Shown: positions 1 through 7,427 of the stretch, piece by piece
How positions within the stretch are numbered: the first letter of the stretch is position 1
Layout: every line of letters begins with the position of its first letter
Position numbers and translations under genes: made by a program
Notes under the pieces: generated by a model
What the model was told of the DNA's origin: nothing
Databases searched by the model: none
The model's input: the letters and a program-made list of their open reading frames with translations, nothing else
Source of the DNA: Bacteroidota bacterium
Lineage (GTDB): Bacteria > Bacteroidota > Bacteroidia > Bacteroidales > VadinHA17
NCBI GenBank assembly: GCA_003245695.1
Contig: QKCK01000172.1
Coordinates: 1-36,892 of the forward strand
Reading direction: 5' to 3'
DNA: 36,892 nt

Positions 1-37
1 AATAACAATAAATTTATGAAAAATAATATGTTTATTA

Positions 38-57
38 TAATGAACATTTGTTCATTA
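38..57. promoter_or_regulatory. Perfect inverted repeat, candidate operator for the DUF134 gene
   Basis: The sequence shows TAATGAACA-TT-TGTTCATTA, nine-base arms around a 2-base centre with no mismatch. It ends five bases upstream of the -7 box at 63-70, so it covers the -33 region of that promoter, a typical place for a repressor. The binding protein is unknown. The DUF134 protein encoded just downstream carries a helix-turn-helix and is a possible autoregulator (inference). Confidence 0.55.
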
Positions 58-62
58 CTTTG

Positions 63-70
63 TATATTTG
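63..70 (+). promoter_or_regulatory. Bacteroidota -7 box (TATATTTG)
   Basis: Exact match to TAnnTTTG, 21 bases upstream of the ATG at 92. It excludes the ATG at 68 listed in the ORF track, which falls inside the box. I see no clear -33 TTG at the canonical spacing. Confidence 0.6.
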
Positions 71-91
71 TGGCCTCCAAAAAGCATAAAA

Positions 92-880
92 ATGCCACGC
101 CCCATAAGAAAAAGATGTGTATCGTCGCCGCCATTAATGGAGGGTTTCAAACCATTTGGCATACCCTCGTCGGAGCTGCAGCATGTGGTACTTCTTATAG
201 AGGAATTTGAATCAATAAAACTGTGCGACTATTCCGGGCTAAGGCAGGAAGAAGCCGCAATAAGGATGGATATTTCAAGGCCCACCTTCACCAGGATTTA
301 TGAAAATGCCCGCAAAAAAGTTGCTGAAGCATTTGTTGAAGGCAAAGCTCTTATTATTGAGGGGGGGAACTTCAGGAGTGATGAGGGATGGTACAGATGC
401 AGGAGGTGTCGTCATGTTATTAAGAGTCGTGAAACAGTAACTGAGTGTGATAGTTGCCACTCAGATCAGATAAAACAACTAAATATTGAAGATAAAATGA
501 TGAAGATTGCACTTCCCACCTCGGGAAATTTTGTAGATGATCATTTTGGTCATTGTGAAATGTTTACAGTTTTTTCAATTGACGAGAATAACGATGTTGT
601 AGGCAGTGAGATTGTTCCTGCTGCAGAGGGATGTGGCTGCAAATCAGGGATTGCCACAGTTTTAAAAGAGAAGGGGGTAAAGGTTATGCTTGCCGGCAAC
701 ATGGGAGAAGGAGCCGTAAACGTTCTTGGAAACAATGGGATTAAGGTAGTACGTGGATGCCATGGTGAACTCAGGAGTGTCCTCACAGCCTGGCTTGGAG
801 GAGAGGTAACTGACTCAGGCCATGGGTGTGCAGGGCATCATGGTGAGGATGGTCATGGCCATCAGTGCCATAATCATTAG
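92..880 (+). CDS. DUF134 HTH / zinc ribbon / NifX-like fusion protein with His-rich tail
   Basis: A 262-residue protein. Start at 92 chosen because MPRPIRKR is the usual beginning of DUF134 proteins and the upstream ATG lies in the promoter. Residues 1-95 match DUF134, with a sigma-70 region 4-like helix-turn-helix around 45-75. Cysteine pairs at 103/106 and 119/122 look like a zinc ribbon. Residues 137-238 (MMKIALPTSG...DDHFGHCEMF) match the dinitrogenase iron-molybdenum cofactor/NifX-NifB superfamily, which binds Fe-S or FeMo-type clusters; a CGC motif lies inside. The last 25 residues are rich in His and Cys, suggesting metal binding. Such proteins are common in non-diazotrophs, so a role in nitrogen fixation is not implied. 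Likely a metal- or cluster-responsive DNA-binding protein (inference). The upstream palindrome may be its own operator. Confidence 0.85.
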   Translation: MPRPIRKRCVSSPPLMEGFKPFGIPSSELQHVVLLIEEFESIKLCDYSGLRQEEAAIRMDISRPTFTRIYENARKKVAEAFVEGKALIIEGGNFRSDEGWYRCRRCRHVIKSRETVTECDSCHSDQIKQLNIEDKMMKIALPTSGNFVDDHFGHCEMFTVFSIDENNDVVGSEIVPAAEGCGCKSGIATVLKEKGVKVMLAGNMGEGAVNVLGNNGIKVVRGCHGELRSVLTAWLGGEVTDSGHGCAGHHGEDGHGHQCHNH

Positions 881-911
881 TTTTAAAAAACATCATTCAT
901 GATGAAAGTTT

Positions 912-950
912 AAAGCAGAAGGGATCCTGCAAAAGGATCCCTTCTGCTTT
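912..950. terminator. Bidirectional intrinsic terminator
   Basis: A perfect 16-bp stem, AAAGCAGAAGGGATCC paired with GGATCCCTTCTGCTTT, around a 7-base loop. It lies between the convergent DUF134 and ettA genes and touches the ettA stop codon. A-tract and T-tract ends make it usable from both sides, though the T-runs are short. Confidence 0.8.
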
Positions 951-2631
951 ATGTAAGCTTTTTGTACTTAATTCTCACCGGGCCTGTATTCCCGGTACGT
1001 CTGCGGTAATTCTCCTCATATTCTGAGTAATCACCTTCAAACCAGACAACCCTGGAATCGCCTTCAAAGGCTATAATATGAGTAGCAATGCGGTCGAGGA
1101 ACCAGCGATCGTGGGAAATGATCACAGCACAACCTGCAAAGTTCTCAAGCCCCTCTTCGAGAGCCCTGAGAGTATTTACATCTATGTCGTTTGTGGGTTC
1201 GTCAAGTAAAAGGACATTCGCTCCGCTTTTCAGTGTAAGGGCAAGATGAAGACGGTTTCTTTCCCCGCCCGATAATACGCCACATTTCTTCTCCTGGTCA
1301 GCACCGGTAAAATTGAAGCGGGCGGCATAGGCTCTTGCATTCACAGGTCTGTTTCCAACCATTACCTCCTCCAGGCCACCTGAGATAACCTCATAAACTG
1401 ATTTAGAAGGATCGATATCGGTATGAGCCTGATCGACATATCCAAGAGAGACAGTCTCTCCAACCTCAAAGATTCCTTTGTCAACACTCTCCTGTTGCAT
1501 AATCATTCTGAAGAGTGTTGTCTTACCTGCCCCGTTAGGTCCTATTACGCCGACAATACCGTTAGGTGGCAGGTTGAAGTCAAGGTTCTCAAACAGTATT
1601 CTGTCTCCGAAAGACTTTGATACGTTCACAGCCCTGATAACCTTGTCACCCAGACGGGGTCCGTTAGGTATGAATATCTCCAGTTTATCCTCCTTCTGTT
1701 TCACATCCTGATTAAGCAGGTTCTCATAGGCACTGAGGCGTGCTTTTGACTTGGCGTGTCTTGCTTTCGGAGACATTCTCACCCACTCCAGTTCTCTCTC
1801 GAGGGTCTTACGGCGTTTCACATTCCCTTTCTCCTCCTGCTCAAGTCGTTTTGATTTCTGCTCAAGCCATGATGTATAGTTCCCCTTCCATGGTATTCCT
1901 TCACCTCTGTCAAGCTCCAGGATCCATCCGGCTACATTATCGAGGAAATATCTGTCATGAGTAATGCAGATAACTGTTCCCTTGTATTGTTTAAGGTGAG
2001 TCTCAAGCCACTGAATACTCTCAGCATCGAGATGGTTTGTTGGCTCATCAAGCAGCAGCACATCCGGTTCCAGGAGCAGCAGACGGCAGAGTGCCACTCT
2101 TCTGCGTTCACCACCCGAGAGAACATTTACAGGTGTTGATGAGTCAGGGCAGCGAAGGGCATCCATTGCCCTTTCAAGTTTATGATCGAGGTTCCACCCG
2201 TCAAGATGGTCTATCTGCTCCTGAAGCTCAGCCTGTCTGTTCATAAGCTTTTCCATGGCATCAGCATTCTCATAAACCTCCGGTTCAGCAAATTTCAGGT
2301 TTATCTCTTCGTATTCCTTAAGAGCAGCAACAACAGCTGCAGCACCCTCCTCAACAATCTCACGCACGGTACGTGACTCATCCATAAGGGGGTCCTGAGG
2401 CAGGTAGCCAACAGAATATCCGGGGCTGAAAACAACCTCGCCCTGATATTCTTTCTCAATGCCTGCAATAATCTTCAGAAGGGTTGACTTTCCTGATCCG
2501 TTAAGACCAATGATACCAATCTTGGCACCCAGGAAAAACGAAAGGGATATATCTTTGATAACCTGTTTATGCGGCGGGTAGCTTTTGCTGACCCTATACA
2601 TCGAAAAAATGATTTTTTTGTCGTCACTCAT
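949..2631 (-). CDS. ettA: Energy-dependent translational throttle protein EttA (ABC-F)
   Basis: A 560-residue cytosolic ABC-F protein, close to the usual EttA length of about 555. Two nucleotide-binding domains are visible: Walker A GLNGSGKS near residue 42, signature LSGGE and Walker B LLLLDEPTNHLD in the first; GPNGAGKT, LSGGE and VLLLDEPTNDID in the second. The charged linker between them contains an RMSPKARHAKSK-like segment typical of EttA. The family binds the ribosomal E site and gates early elongation according to ADP/ATP ratio (established for E. coli). Start moved from 2655 to 2631: MSDDKKIIFSM is the conserved N-terminus, and the 2655 ATG overlaps the -7 box at 2653-2660. Confidence 0.93.
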   Translation of the reverse strand: MSDDKKIIFSMYRVSKSYPPHKQVIKDISLSFFLGAKIGIIGLNGSGKSTLLKIIAGIEKEYQGEVVFSPGYSVGYLPQDPLMDESRTVREIVEEGAAAVVAALKEYEEINLKFAEPEVYENADAMEKLMNRQAELQEQIDHLDGWNLDHKLERAMDALRCPDSSTPVNVLSGGERRRVALCRLLLLEPDVLLLDEPTNHLDAESIQWLETHLKQYKGTVICITHDRYFLDNVAGWILELDRGEGIPWKGNYTSWLEQKSKRLEQEEKGNVKRRKTLERELEWVRMSPKARHAKSKARLSAYENLLNQDVKQKEDKLEIFIPNGPRLGDKVIRAVNVSKSFGDRILFENLDFNLPPNGIVGVIGPNGAGKTTLFRMIMQQESVDKGIFEVGETVSLGYVDQAHTDIDPSKSVYEVISGGLEEVMVGNRPVNARAYAARFNFTGADQEKKCGVLSGGERNRLHLALTLKSGANVLLLDEPTNDIDVNTLRALEEGLENFAGCAVIISHDRWFLDRIATHIIAFEGDSRVVWFEGDYSEYEENYRRRTGNTGPVRIKYKKLT

Positions 2632-2652
2632 GTTTTTAACAATTGGTGATGA

Positions 2653-2660
2653 CAAAAATA
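2653..2660 (-). promoter_or_regulatory. Bacteroidota -7 box for ettA (TATTTTTG on minus strand)
   Basis: The plus strand reads CAAAAATA, an exact TAnnTTTG on the minus strand, 21 bases before the ettA ATG at 2631. It suggests ettA is transcribed separately from the small membrane protein gene behind it. Confidence 0.5.
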
Positions 2661-2700
2661 ATCATTTTGAATATTGTCTGAATAATACTCGCCGGCGTGC

Positions 2701-3102
2701 TTAGTTTTCACCAGGCGAATACCCACGGGTATCTTTTTCAAACAGCTCCAGAGTTTCCTGCTGCACAAGTGTCCAGATAATATAGACACCCTTAAGTGTT
2801 CCTATCGGAATATTCAGCATTCCGAGTGCCCCCATTATCAGTGTCAGTATTCTTCCCCATTTTTTGTAGGCCAGAAGACCAAATGCTCCTGTAACCATAA
2901 GGACACCAAAAAAGCAAAGCAATATTTCAAGAGGGATTGTGATAAAGCTCAATATTTTCAGAACCTCGGGGTCCGGAATAAAACTTTCAATAAAACTGAA
3001 AGCAAGTATTAAAAACAGTCCGCTTAGGATATTTAATATCCCGAAAGCTATTTGTATCACTCCTACTGCAGTGATATGTGACTTCATTCTGTTAGTCTCC
3101 AT
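2701..3102 (-). CDS. Small multi-spanning membrane protein of unknown function
   Basis: A 133-residue hydrophobic protein I cannot assign to a named family. Hydrophobic segments near residues 12-36, 45-75 and 82-113 give three or four membrane helices; the C-terminus is short and charged. Start at 3102 is the first ATG; the ATG five codons in (MKSHITAVG) is equally plausible. It is in the same orientation as ettA, 69 bases away, but ettA has its own promoter, so no functional link can be claimed. Coding is supported by the clean membrane-protein pattern and lack of a better overlapping frame. Confidence 0.7.
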   Translation of the reverse strand: METNRMKSHITAVGVIQIAFGILNILSGLFLILAFSFIESFIPDPEVLKILSFITIPLEILLCFFGVLMVTGAFGLLAYKKWGRILTLIMGALGMLNIPIGTLKGVYIIWTLVQQETLELFEKDTRGYSPGEN

Positions 3103-3153
3103 AATATTGTACTTTTAGTTTTGTTTTCATTGATAATGACTTTTAAAGTTAGC

Positions 3154-3166
3154 TAATGCTGCATTA
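3154..3166. promoter_or_regulatory. Short inverted repeat between divergent genes
   Basis: TAATGC-T-GCATTA, six-base arms, 17 bases upstream of the -7 box at 3184-3191 and in the divergent intergenic region. Possible operator; short enough to be chance in AT-rich DNA. Confidence 0.25.
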
Positions 3167-3183
3167 ATAATCTTACCATTTTG

Positions 3184-3191
3184 TACATTTG
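3184..3191 (+). promoter_or_regulatory. Bacteroidota -7 box (TACATTTG) for the small lipoprotein
   Basis: Exact TAnnTTTG, 14 bases before the ATG at 3206. Confidence 0.55.
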
Positions 3192-3205
3192 TAAAAAATA
3201 GTTGT

Positions 3206-3439
3206 ATGAAAAGAAAGATACTGTTTGTAATATCATTAGTAGCAATATCATTCTCGTTTACGGCCTGTGACCTGCTGGGAGGTGATTGTGAGGTTTGCCG
3301 CTACGCATCATATGACTCAAGTACTGGCAGCACGACATATTCTGATGAGGTTGAATACTGCGGGACTGACCTGGTTGCCATGAAAGCCACCCGTCCTTCA
3401 ACATACGGCTCTGTCACAACAAGCGTGGAGTGTTACTGA
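3206..3439 (+). CDS. Small cysteine-rich lipoprotein, unknown function
   Basis: A 77-residue protein with a type II signal peptide: MKRK, a hydrophobic core and lipobox FTAC with lipidated Cys21. The mature part is about 56 residues with four more cysteines (28, 31, 52, 76), including a CEVC pair, which could form two disulfides or a metal site in the periplasm. No family recognised. It has its own -7 box and is followed by a large hairpin, so it is probably monocistronic. The well-formed lipobox is the main evidence that it is real. Confidence 0.75.
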   Translation: MKRKILFVISLVAISFSFTACDLLGGDCEVCRYASYDSSTGSTTYSDEVEYCGTDLVAMKATRPSTYGSVTTSVECY

Positions 3440-3479
3440 GCCGTTTTCGCACACTATTTGCGGCATGCTTTTTGTTTCT

Positions 3480-3530
3480 TTATTAACGTTTTTATCGTCT
3501 GAGATGACGTTTAAAAACTGTTGTTAATAA
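3480..3530 (+). terminator. Long imperfect hairpin downstream of the lipoprotein gene
   Basis: TTATTAAC at 3480 pairs with GTTAATAA at 3523, and inside it GTTTTTA pairs with TAAAAAC and CGTC with GACG, with small bulges. It begins 40 bases after the lipoprotein stop. There is no strong T-tract after it, so terminator versus RNA-stabilising structure is open. The rest of the 198-base gap up to 3637 holds only the second hairpin and a weak -7-like GATATTTG at 3547. Confidence 0.4.
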
Positions 3531-3572
3531 AATGGTTCGCCATGTTGATATTTGAGAAAAATTTTTCTATCC

Positions 3573-3611
3573 TTGTCATGTGTTCAGCCTAACTTTAGGC
3601 TGGCATGGCAA
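3573..3611 (+). promoter_or_regulatory. Leader hairpin upstream of the response regulator
   Basis: TTGTCATG-tgtt-CAGCCTAA-ct-TTAGGCTG-g-CATGGCAA: two stacked eight-base stems with one bulge, ending 26 bases before the ATG at 3638. Position fits a structured 5' UTR or a palindromic protein site. Confidence 0.4.
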
Positions 3612-3637
3612 ATTACCCCCATAGCCCCTAACTACCT

Positions 3638-4036
3638 ATGATTGACATTACTGGAAAGAGAATTGCGATTGTTGAAGACGATATTGCTTCCCTGCGTTAC
3701 TATGAAACACTCCTCAGGGAAACAGGAGCAGAGGTGACAATATTCCGCAACGGGAGAGAGTTTGTTGATGCCATCGGCTCTTCTTCCTTTGACCTTGTTT
3801 TTATGGATTTCCTGATACCGCTTGTAAACGGCATTGATTGCACCAGAGCCTTCAGAAAAGTAAATAAATCAGCTCCTGTAATAATTGTAACGGCATATTA
3901 CTCTGAGCAGACCAAAAACGAAGCATATATAGCAGGTTGTACTGAGTTCAATTTAAAACCCATTTTCCCGGAGAAGATTTTTATGATCCTGGAAAAGTAT
4001 CTTGAAAAGAAACGCGAATTTCGTTTTACAGAATAG
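3638..4036 (+). CDS. Single-domain response regulator (CheY-like receiver)
   Basis: A 132-residue protein consisting only of a receiver domain. The acidic pair Asp14-Asp15, phospho-acceptor Asp57 (VFMDF), Thr85 (IVTAY) and Lys107 (NLKPI) are all in place, so it should be phosphorylatable. No DNA-binding or output domain follows; the last 12 residues are a basic tail. Such proteins act as phosphorelay intermediates or through protein-protein contacts. No histidine kinase lies beside it, so its partner must be elsewhere. A bidirectional terminator follows. Confidence 0.88.
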   Translation: MIDITGKRIAIVEDDIASLRYYETLLRETGAEVTIFRNGREFVDAIGSSSFDLVFMDFLIPLVNGIDCTRAFRKVNKSAPVIIVTAYYSEQTKNEAYIAGCTEFNLKPIFPEKIFMILEKYLEKKREFRFTE

Positions 4037-4051
4037 ATAACATAAGAGAAT

Positions 4052-4086
4052 AAAAAAATCCCACCCTTCGAGAGTGGGATTTTTTT
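4052..4086. terminator. Bidirectional intrinsic terminator
   Basis: AAAAAAATCCCAC and GTGGGATTTTTTT form a 13-bp stem, with an inner CT/AG pair closing a short loop. A- and T-tracts at the two ends give a canonical terminator in both directions, serving the response regulator and the convergent DUF2723 gene. Confidence 0.9.
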
Positions 4087-4111
4087 ATGAGAATATTTTT
4101 ACCCACATTAT

Positions 4112-7100
4112 TTAACGGCCACCGGATGATCCCACAAACTGTGAGTAGAGTTCGGTAAACTTTTTATTCAGTTCCTCGGCTATCTCTGTCTCCCCGTTAT
4201 CATAGCATGCCTGTAATGCCTGTGAGACTATCTGGATGCCCTGTGTTATCTCCTGGCTGGCAGAATGAAGAATATAAGGTTTCTGCCTGAGGTAATACTC
4301 AATATGTCCGGAGTAGTAATCAGATAGTTCTCTGGTCAGCTTTGTTGCGGCTTCATTATCACCTGCAGCAAAGTAAGCCTCTACTATATACGGAAGGTAA
4401 AAATCATATCCTACATTTGACAGTGGCAGGTCGGTCATACATCTGTCAAGCACTTCGCGTGCCTTTTCTGTCTGGCCCTCTTCTGCAAGCTGTTTGGCGA
4501 GTCTTGAATAGAGCAGACGGGCCCTGATAACAGTGATTGTCCTGCGGTGGTAGTAATCAACATTCACTTCAGGATTATTTGCCCCACCCCAGACAAACTT
4601 ATCCATGACATTTTTTGTCATGATATCACTCTCAATCCTGGAATATTCAAACCAGCTTTTGTTTTCTGTCCTGATAGGCACCAGCCTGTAAGCCATACCT
4701 TCACATTGAAAGTATTCTTCCAGACCCATGGCATCGCTGTTATAGCCGGTAACAAAATATATTGGCCTCTTCCAGTTATTGTTTGCGAGAATATCGAGTA
4801 TAAGCAGCTGGCTTTTTATAACCCATGAGCCCTTGAGCTTTATATCGATATAGGGTACTATTTTATCAGCATCTTCAGGTTTCACTGTTCCGTTAGCCAG
4901 CACTGCCTCCTTATCAACCGGAATCCTTATGGTACGTGTAGGAACAAAATAGAGGTCCTCACCCATAAATTTGAGTTTTGAAGCCTCTTCTCCGCTTGAT
5001 ATAAAGGCCATTACGTCTTTAGCAGTAGCCGGCTCCCTTATCACATCATATATTGCAACCTGATTGTTTACTCCATCGTAATAATACTCTTTCTGAAGGC
5101 TTATAGGCAGTGGCTCAGATGTATATGATTTCCTTTTCATCTGGTCAATATACCAGTCGGTATTAAGTAGCATGAGGTTACACACCCTCACATCGGTTCT
5201 TTTCCCCTCAACCTCCTGGGCATACCACAGGGGGAAGGTATCATTATCGCCATTGGTAAAGAGTATAGCCTGGTCAGCACATGAGTTCAGATAATTAAAT
5301 GCCACATCACGTGTAAGATAACGACCTGATCTGTCATGGTCATGCCAGTTTTCAGAAGCCATAACCGTTGGAACTGCCACCAGGGAGAGCACCAAAGCTG
5401 TTATTGCTCCAGCCTTTTCACCCAGGTGTGTTCTGAAGAGTTCAAAAAGTGCAAGCACTCCCAGTCCTATCCAGATGGTAAAGGCATAGAATGATCCTGC
5501 ATAGGCATAATCGCGTTCACGTGGCTGGTTTGGATACTGATTCAGATAAAAAACTATTGCTATGCCCGTCATAATGAAGAGCAGCATCACAACCCACCAG
5601 TTTCTTCTGTCGCGGTTAAACTGATAGACCAGACCCAGAATGCCGAGTAAAAGAGGCAGCATATAATATGCATTCCGTGAAGAGTCTTTCTTCATATCAG
5701 CCGGCATATCCTTTATTGTGCCCAGGCGTATCTCATCAAGGAATCTTATTCCGGTGATCCAGTTACCATTAATGGGACCTCCCAGGCTCTGGGTGTCATT
5801 TTGCCTGCCACTGAAGTTCCACATGAAATATCTCAGATACATAAATCCGAACTGATAGTCAATCATATAACTGAGGTTCTGACCAAAGGTGGGGCAGTAT
5901 AATTTCTCTGTCTCCTGAGTCTGCGGATCCACAACCCTGATGGGCTTCCCCCTGCTACCAACATAATCTTTGTATACATCTATATGGTCATCCTCTGAAC
6001 TCCACATTCTTGGGAAGATAGTCATGAATCTCCTGTCATAAACCTTCTCCGTCTCATGGTTTGTGATGATGTATTTCTTCCCAGAGGGGCTGTATACCGC
6101 CTTGCCCTTCTCATATTTTTCCACCGGGGCATTATAATATGCTCCGTAGAAGAGAGGACGCTGACCATACTGCTCCCTGTTCAGATAATATAATAAAGCA
6201 AACGGGTTCGAGGGTGCATTCTCATTCATTGGTGGTTCTGCCGACGACCTGATCACGATTGTGGCAAAAGAAGAATATCCGATAAAGATAGCAAGCAGGG
6301 ATGTCAGAACTGTATTCAGCAACACCCTGTTCTTTGATGCCATAACCCATACGCCCCAGATAATAAGGGCCAGTATTACAAAATTCAGAAGAAACGATTT
6401 TGAAAGAAGCCATATCCCCGACAGCAGGAAAAATGCCGAGGAGAGCAGGAAGTTGTTTCTGGTGTCGCTGTGTGTATAGCTGTACCATACTGCCAGCACC
6501 ATTACTGACACAAACAGCAGGAGATGAATATACATACCACTGTTGAAAGGCAGACCTATGCTGTTTACAAAAAAGAGTTCAAAGGAGGAAGTAAGCCTGA
6601 AGATTCCGGGAATAACACCATACATCAAAAGCACCAGCAGCATCACAGAGACAGTGAGTGAAAGCACGGCTCCCTTCCATGAAAACTCATATTTACGGAA
6701 ATAATAGACAAACACTATTGCCGGTATTGCAAGCAGGTTGAGAAGGTGGACACCAACAGACAGCCCCATCAGGCAGGCGATAAGTACAATCCATCTGTTT
6801 GAATGTGGTTCATCAGCCACCTCTTCCCAGCGAAGCATAGCCCAGAAGACCACTGCTGTGAATAATGATGAGGTAGCATATACCTCTCCTTCAACAGCTG
6901 AAAACCAGAATGTGTCAGAGAAAGTGTAAGCCAGTGCGCCTGTCATACCGGCTCCCAGAACAGCAATTATCCTCCCTGCAGTATATGACTTATCATCCGG
7001 CAGAAAAATCCTTTTTGCCAGATGTGTTATTGTCCAGAAAAGGAAAAGGATGGTGAATGCACTTGCCAGTGCAGACATGCTGTTTATCATCATTGCCACC

Positions 7101-7324
7101 TTTGAGGTGTCACCACCGGCAAGGTTGGCAAAAAAACGCGATATTATCATAAAGAGCGGAGCCCCGGGAGGATGACCCACCTCAAGCTTAAATGACGAGG
7201 CAATAAACTCCCCGCAATCCCACAGACTTGCAGTTGGTTCTATTGTCATCAGATAGGTAATTGCCGCAATAAGGAAAGCAACCCAACCGGCAATGTTATT
7301 ATAAAACCTGTACTTTTTGACCAT
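4112..7324 (-). CDS. DUF2723 membrane protein (GT-C/PMT-like) with C-terminal helical repeats
   Basis: A 1070-residue protein of the Bacteroidota DUF2723 family. The N-terminal 620 residues carry roughly a dozen hydrophobic helices. The first extracytoplasmic loop has LWDCGEF (Asp36, Glu39) and HPPGAPLF (His51), resembling the acidic loop of GT-C glycosyltransferases related to protein O-mannosyltransferases. The remaining 450 residues look soluble, with TPR-like helical pairs near 930-1050. By family resemblance it would transfer a sugar from a lipid carrier to an acceptor on the outer face of the inner membrane; the acceptor cannot be read from sequence. It is divergent from the metallopeptidase gene at 7428. 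I found no exact -7 box upstream. Confidence 0.85.
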   Translation of the reverse strand: MVKKYRFYNNIAGWVAFLIAAITYLMTIEPTASLWDCGEFIASSFKLEVGHPPGAPLFMIISRFFANLAGGDTSKVAMMINSMSALASAFTILFLFWTITHLAKRIFLPDDKSYTAGRIIAVLGAGMTGALAYTFSDTFWFSAVEGEVYATSSLFTAVVFWAMLRWEEVADEPHSNRWIVLIACLMGLSVGVHLLNLLAIPAIVFVYYFRKYEFSWKGAVLSLTVSVMLLVLLMYGVIPGIFRLTSSFELFFVNSIGLPFNSGMYIHLLLFVSVMVLAVWYSYTHSDTRNNFLLSSAFFLLSGIWLLSKSFLLNFVILALIIWGVWVMASKNRVLLNTVLTSLLAIFIGYSSFATIVIRSSAEPPMNENAPSNPFALLYYLNREQYGQRPLFYGAYYNAPVEKYEKGKAVYSPSGKKYIITNHETEKVYDRRFMTIFPRMWSSEDDHIDVYKDYVGSRGKPIRVVDPQTQETEKLYCPTFGQNLSYMIDYQFGFMYLRYFMWNFSGRQNDTQSLGGPINGNWITGIRFLDEIRLGTIKDMPADMKKDSSRNAYYMLPLLLGILGLVYQFNRDRRNWWVVMLLFIMTGIAIVFYLNQYPNQPRERDYAYAGSFYAFTIWIGLGVLALFELFRTHLGEKAGAITALVLSLVAVPTVMASENWHDHDRSGRYLTRDVAFNYLNSCADQAILFTNGDNDTFPLWYAQEVEGKRTDVRVCNLMLLNTDWYIDQMKRKSYTSEPLPISLQKEYYYDGVNNQVAIYDVIREPATAKDVMAFISSGEEASKLKFMGEDLYFVPTRTIRIPVDKEAVLANGTVKPEDADKIVPYIDIKLKGSWVIKSQLLILDILANNNWKRPIYFVTGYNSDAMGLEEYFQCEGMAYRLVPIRTENKSWFEYSRIESDIMTKNVMDKFVWGGANNPEVNVDYYHRRTITVIRARLLYSRLAKQLAEEGQTEKAREVLDRCMTDLPLSNVGYDFYLPYIVEAYFAAGDNEAATKLTRELSDYYSGHIEYYLRQKPYILHSASQEITQGIQIVSQALQACYDNGETEIAEELNKKFTELYSQFVGSSGGR

Positions 7325-7404
7325 AGCTCTTAATTATCTTATTTATCATTACCGGACGAAAATAATAAGTTTTCACGAGTAACAGATGCAATAATCAATT
7401 TTGG

Positions 7405-7412
7405 TACATTTG
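7405..7412 (+). promoter_or_regulatory. Bacteroidota -7 box (TACATTTG) for the metallopeptidase gene
   Basis: Exact TAnnTTTG, 15 bases before the ATG at 7428. It lies inside the ORF-track reading frame opened by TTG at 7401, which argues against that start. Confidence 0.55.
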
Positions 7413-7427
7413 AATAAACAGTTTTTA

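Noticed and set aside
16-210. 64-residue ORF at the window start
   Set aside because: Crosses the palindrome and promoter and overlaps the DUF134 gene in another frame.
949-2631. Antibiotic-resistance ABC-F protein
   Set aside because: N-terminus, linker and length fit EttA rather than the resistance-type ABC-F groups.
7401-7427. TTG start giving a nine-residue longer metallopeptidase
   Set aside because: The extension contains the -7 box and moves the signal peptide away from the N-terminus.
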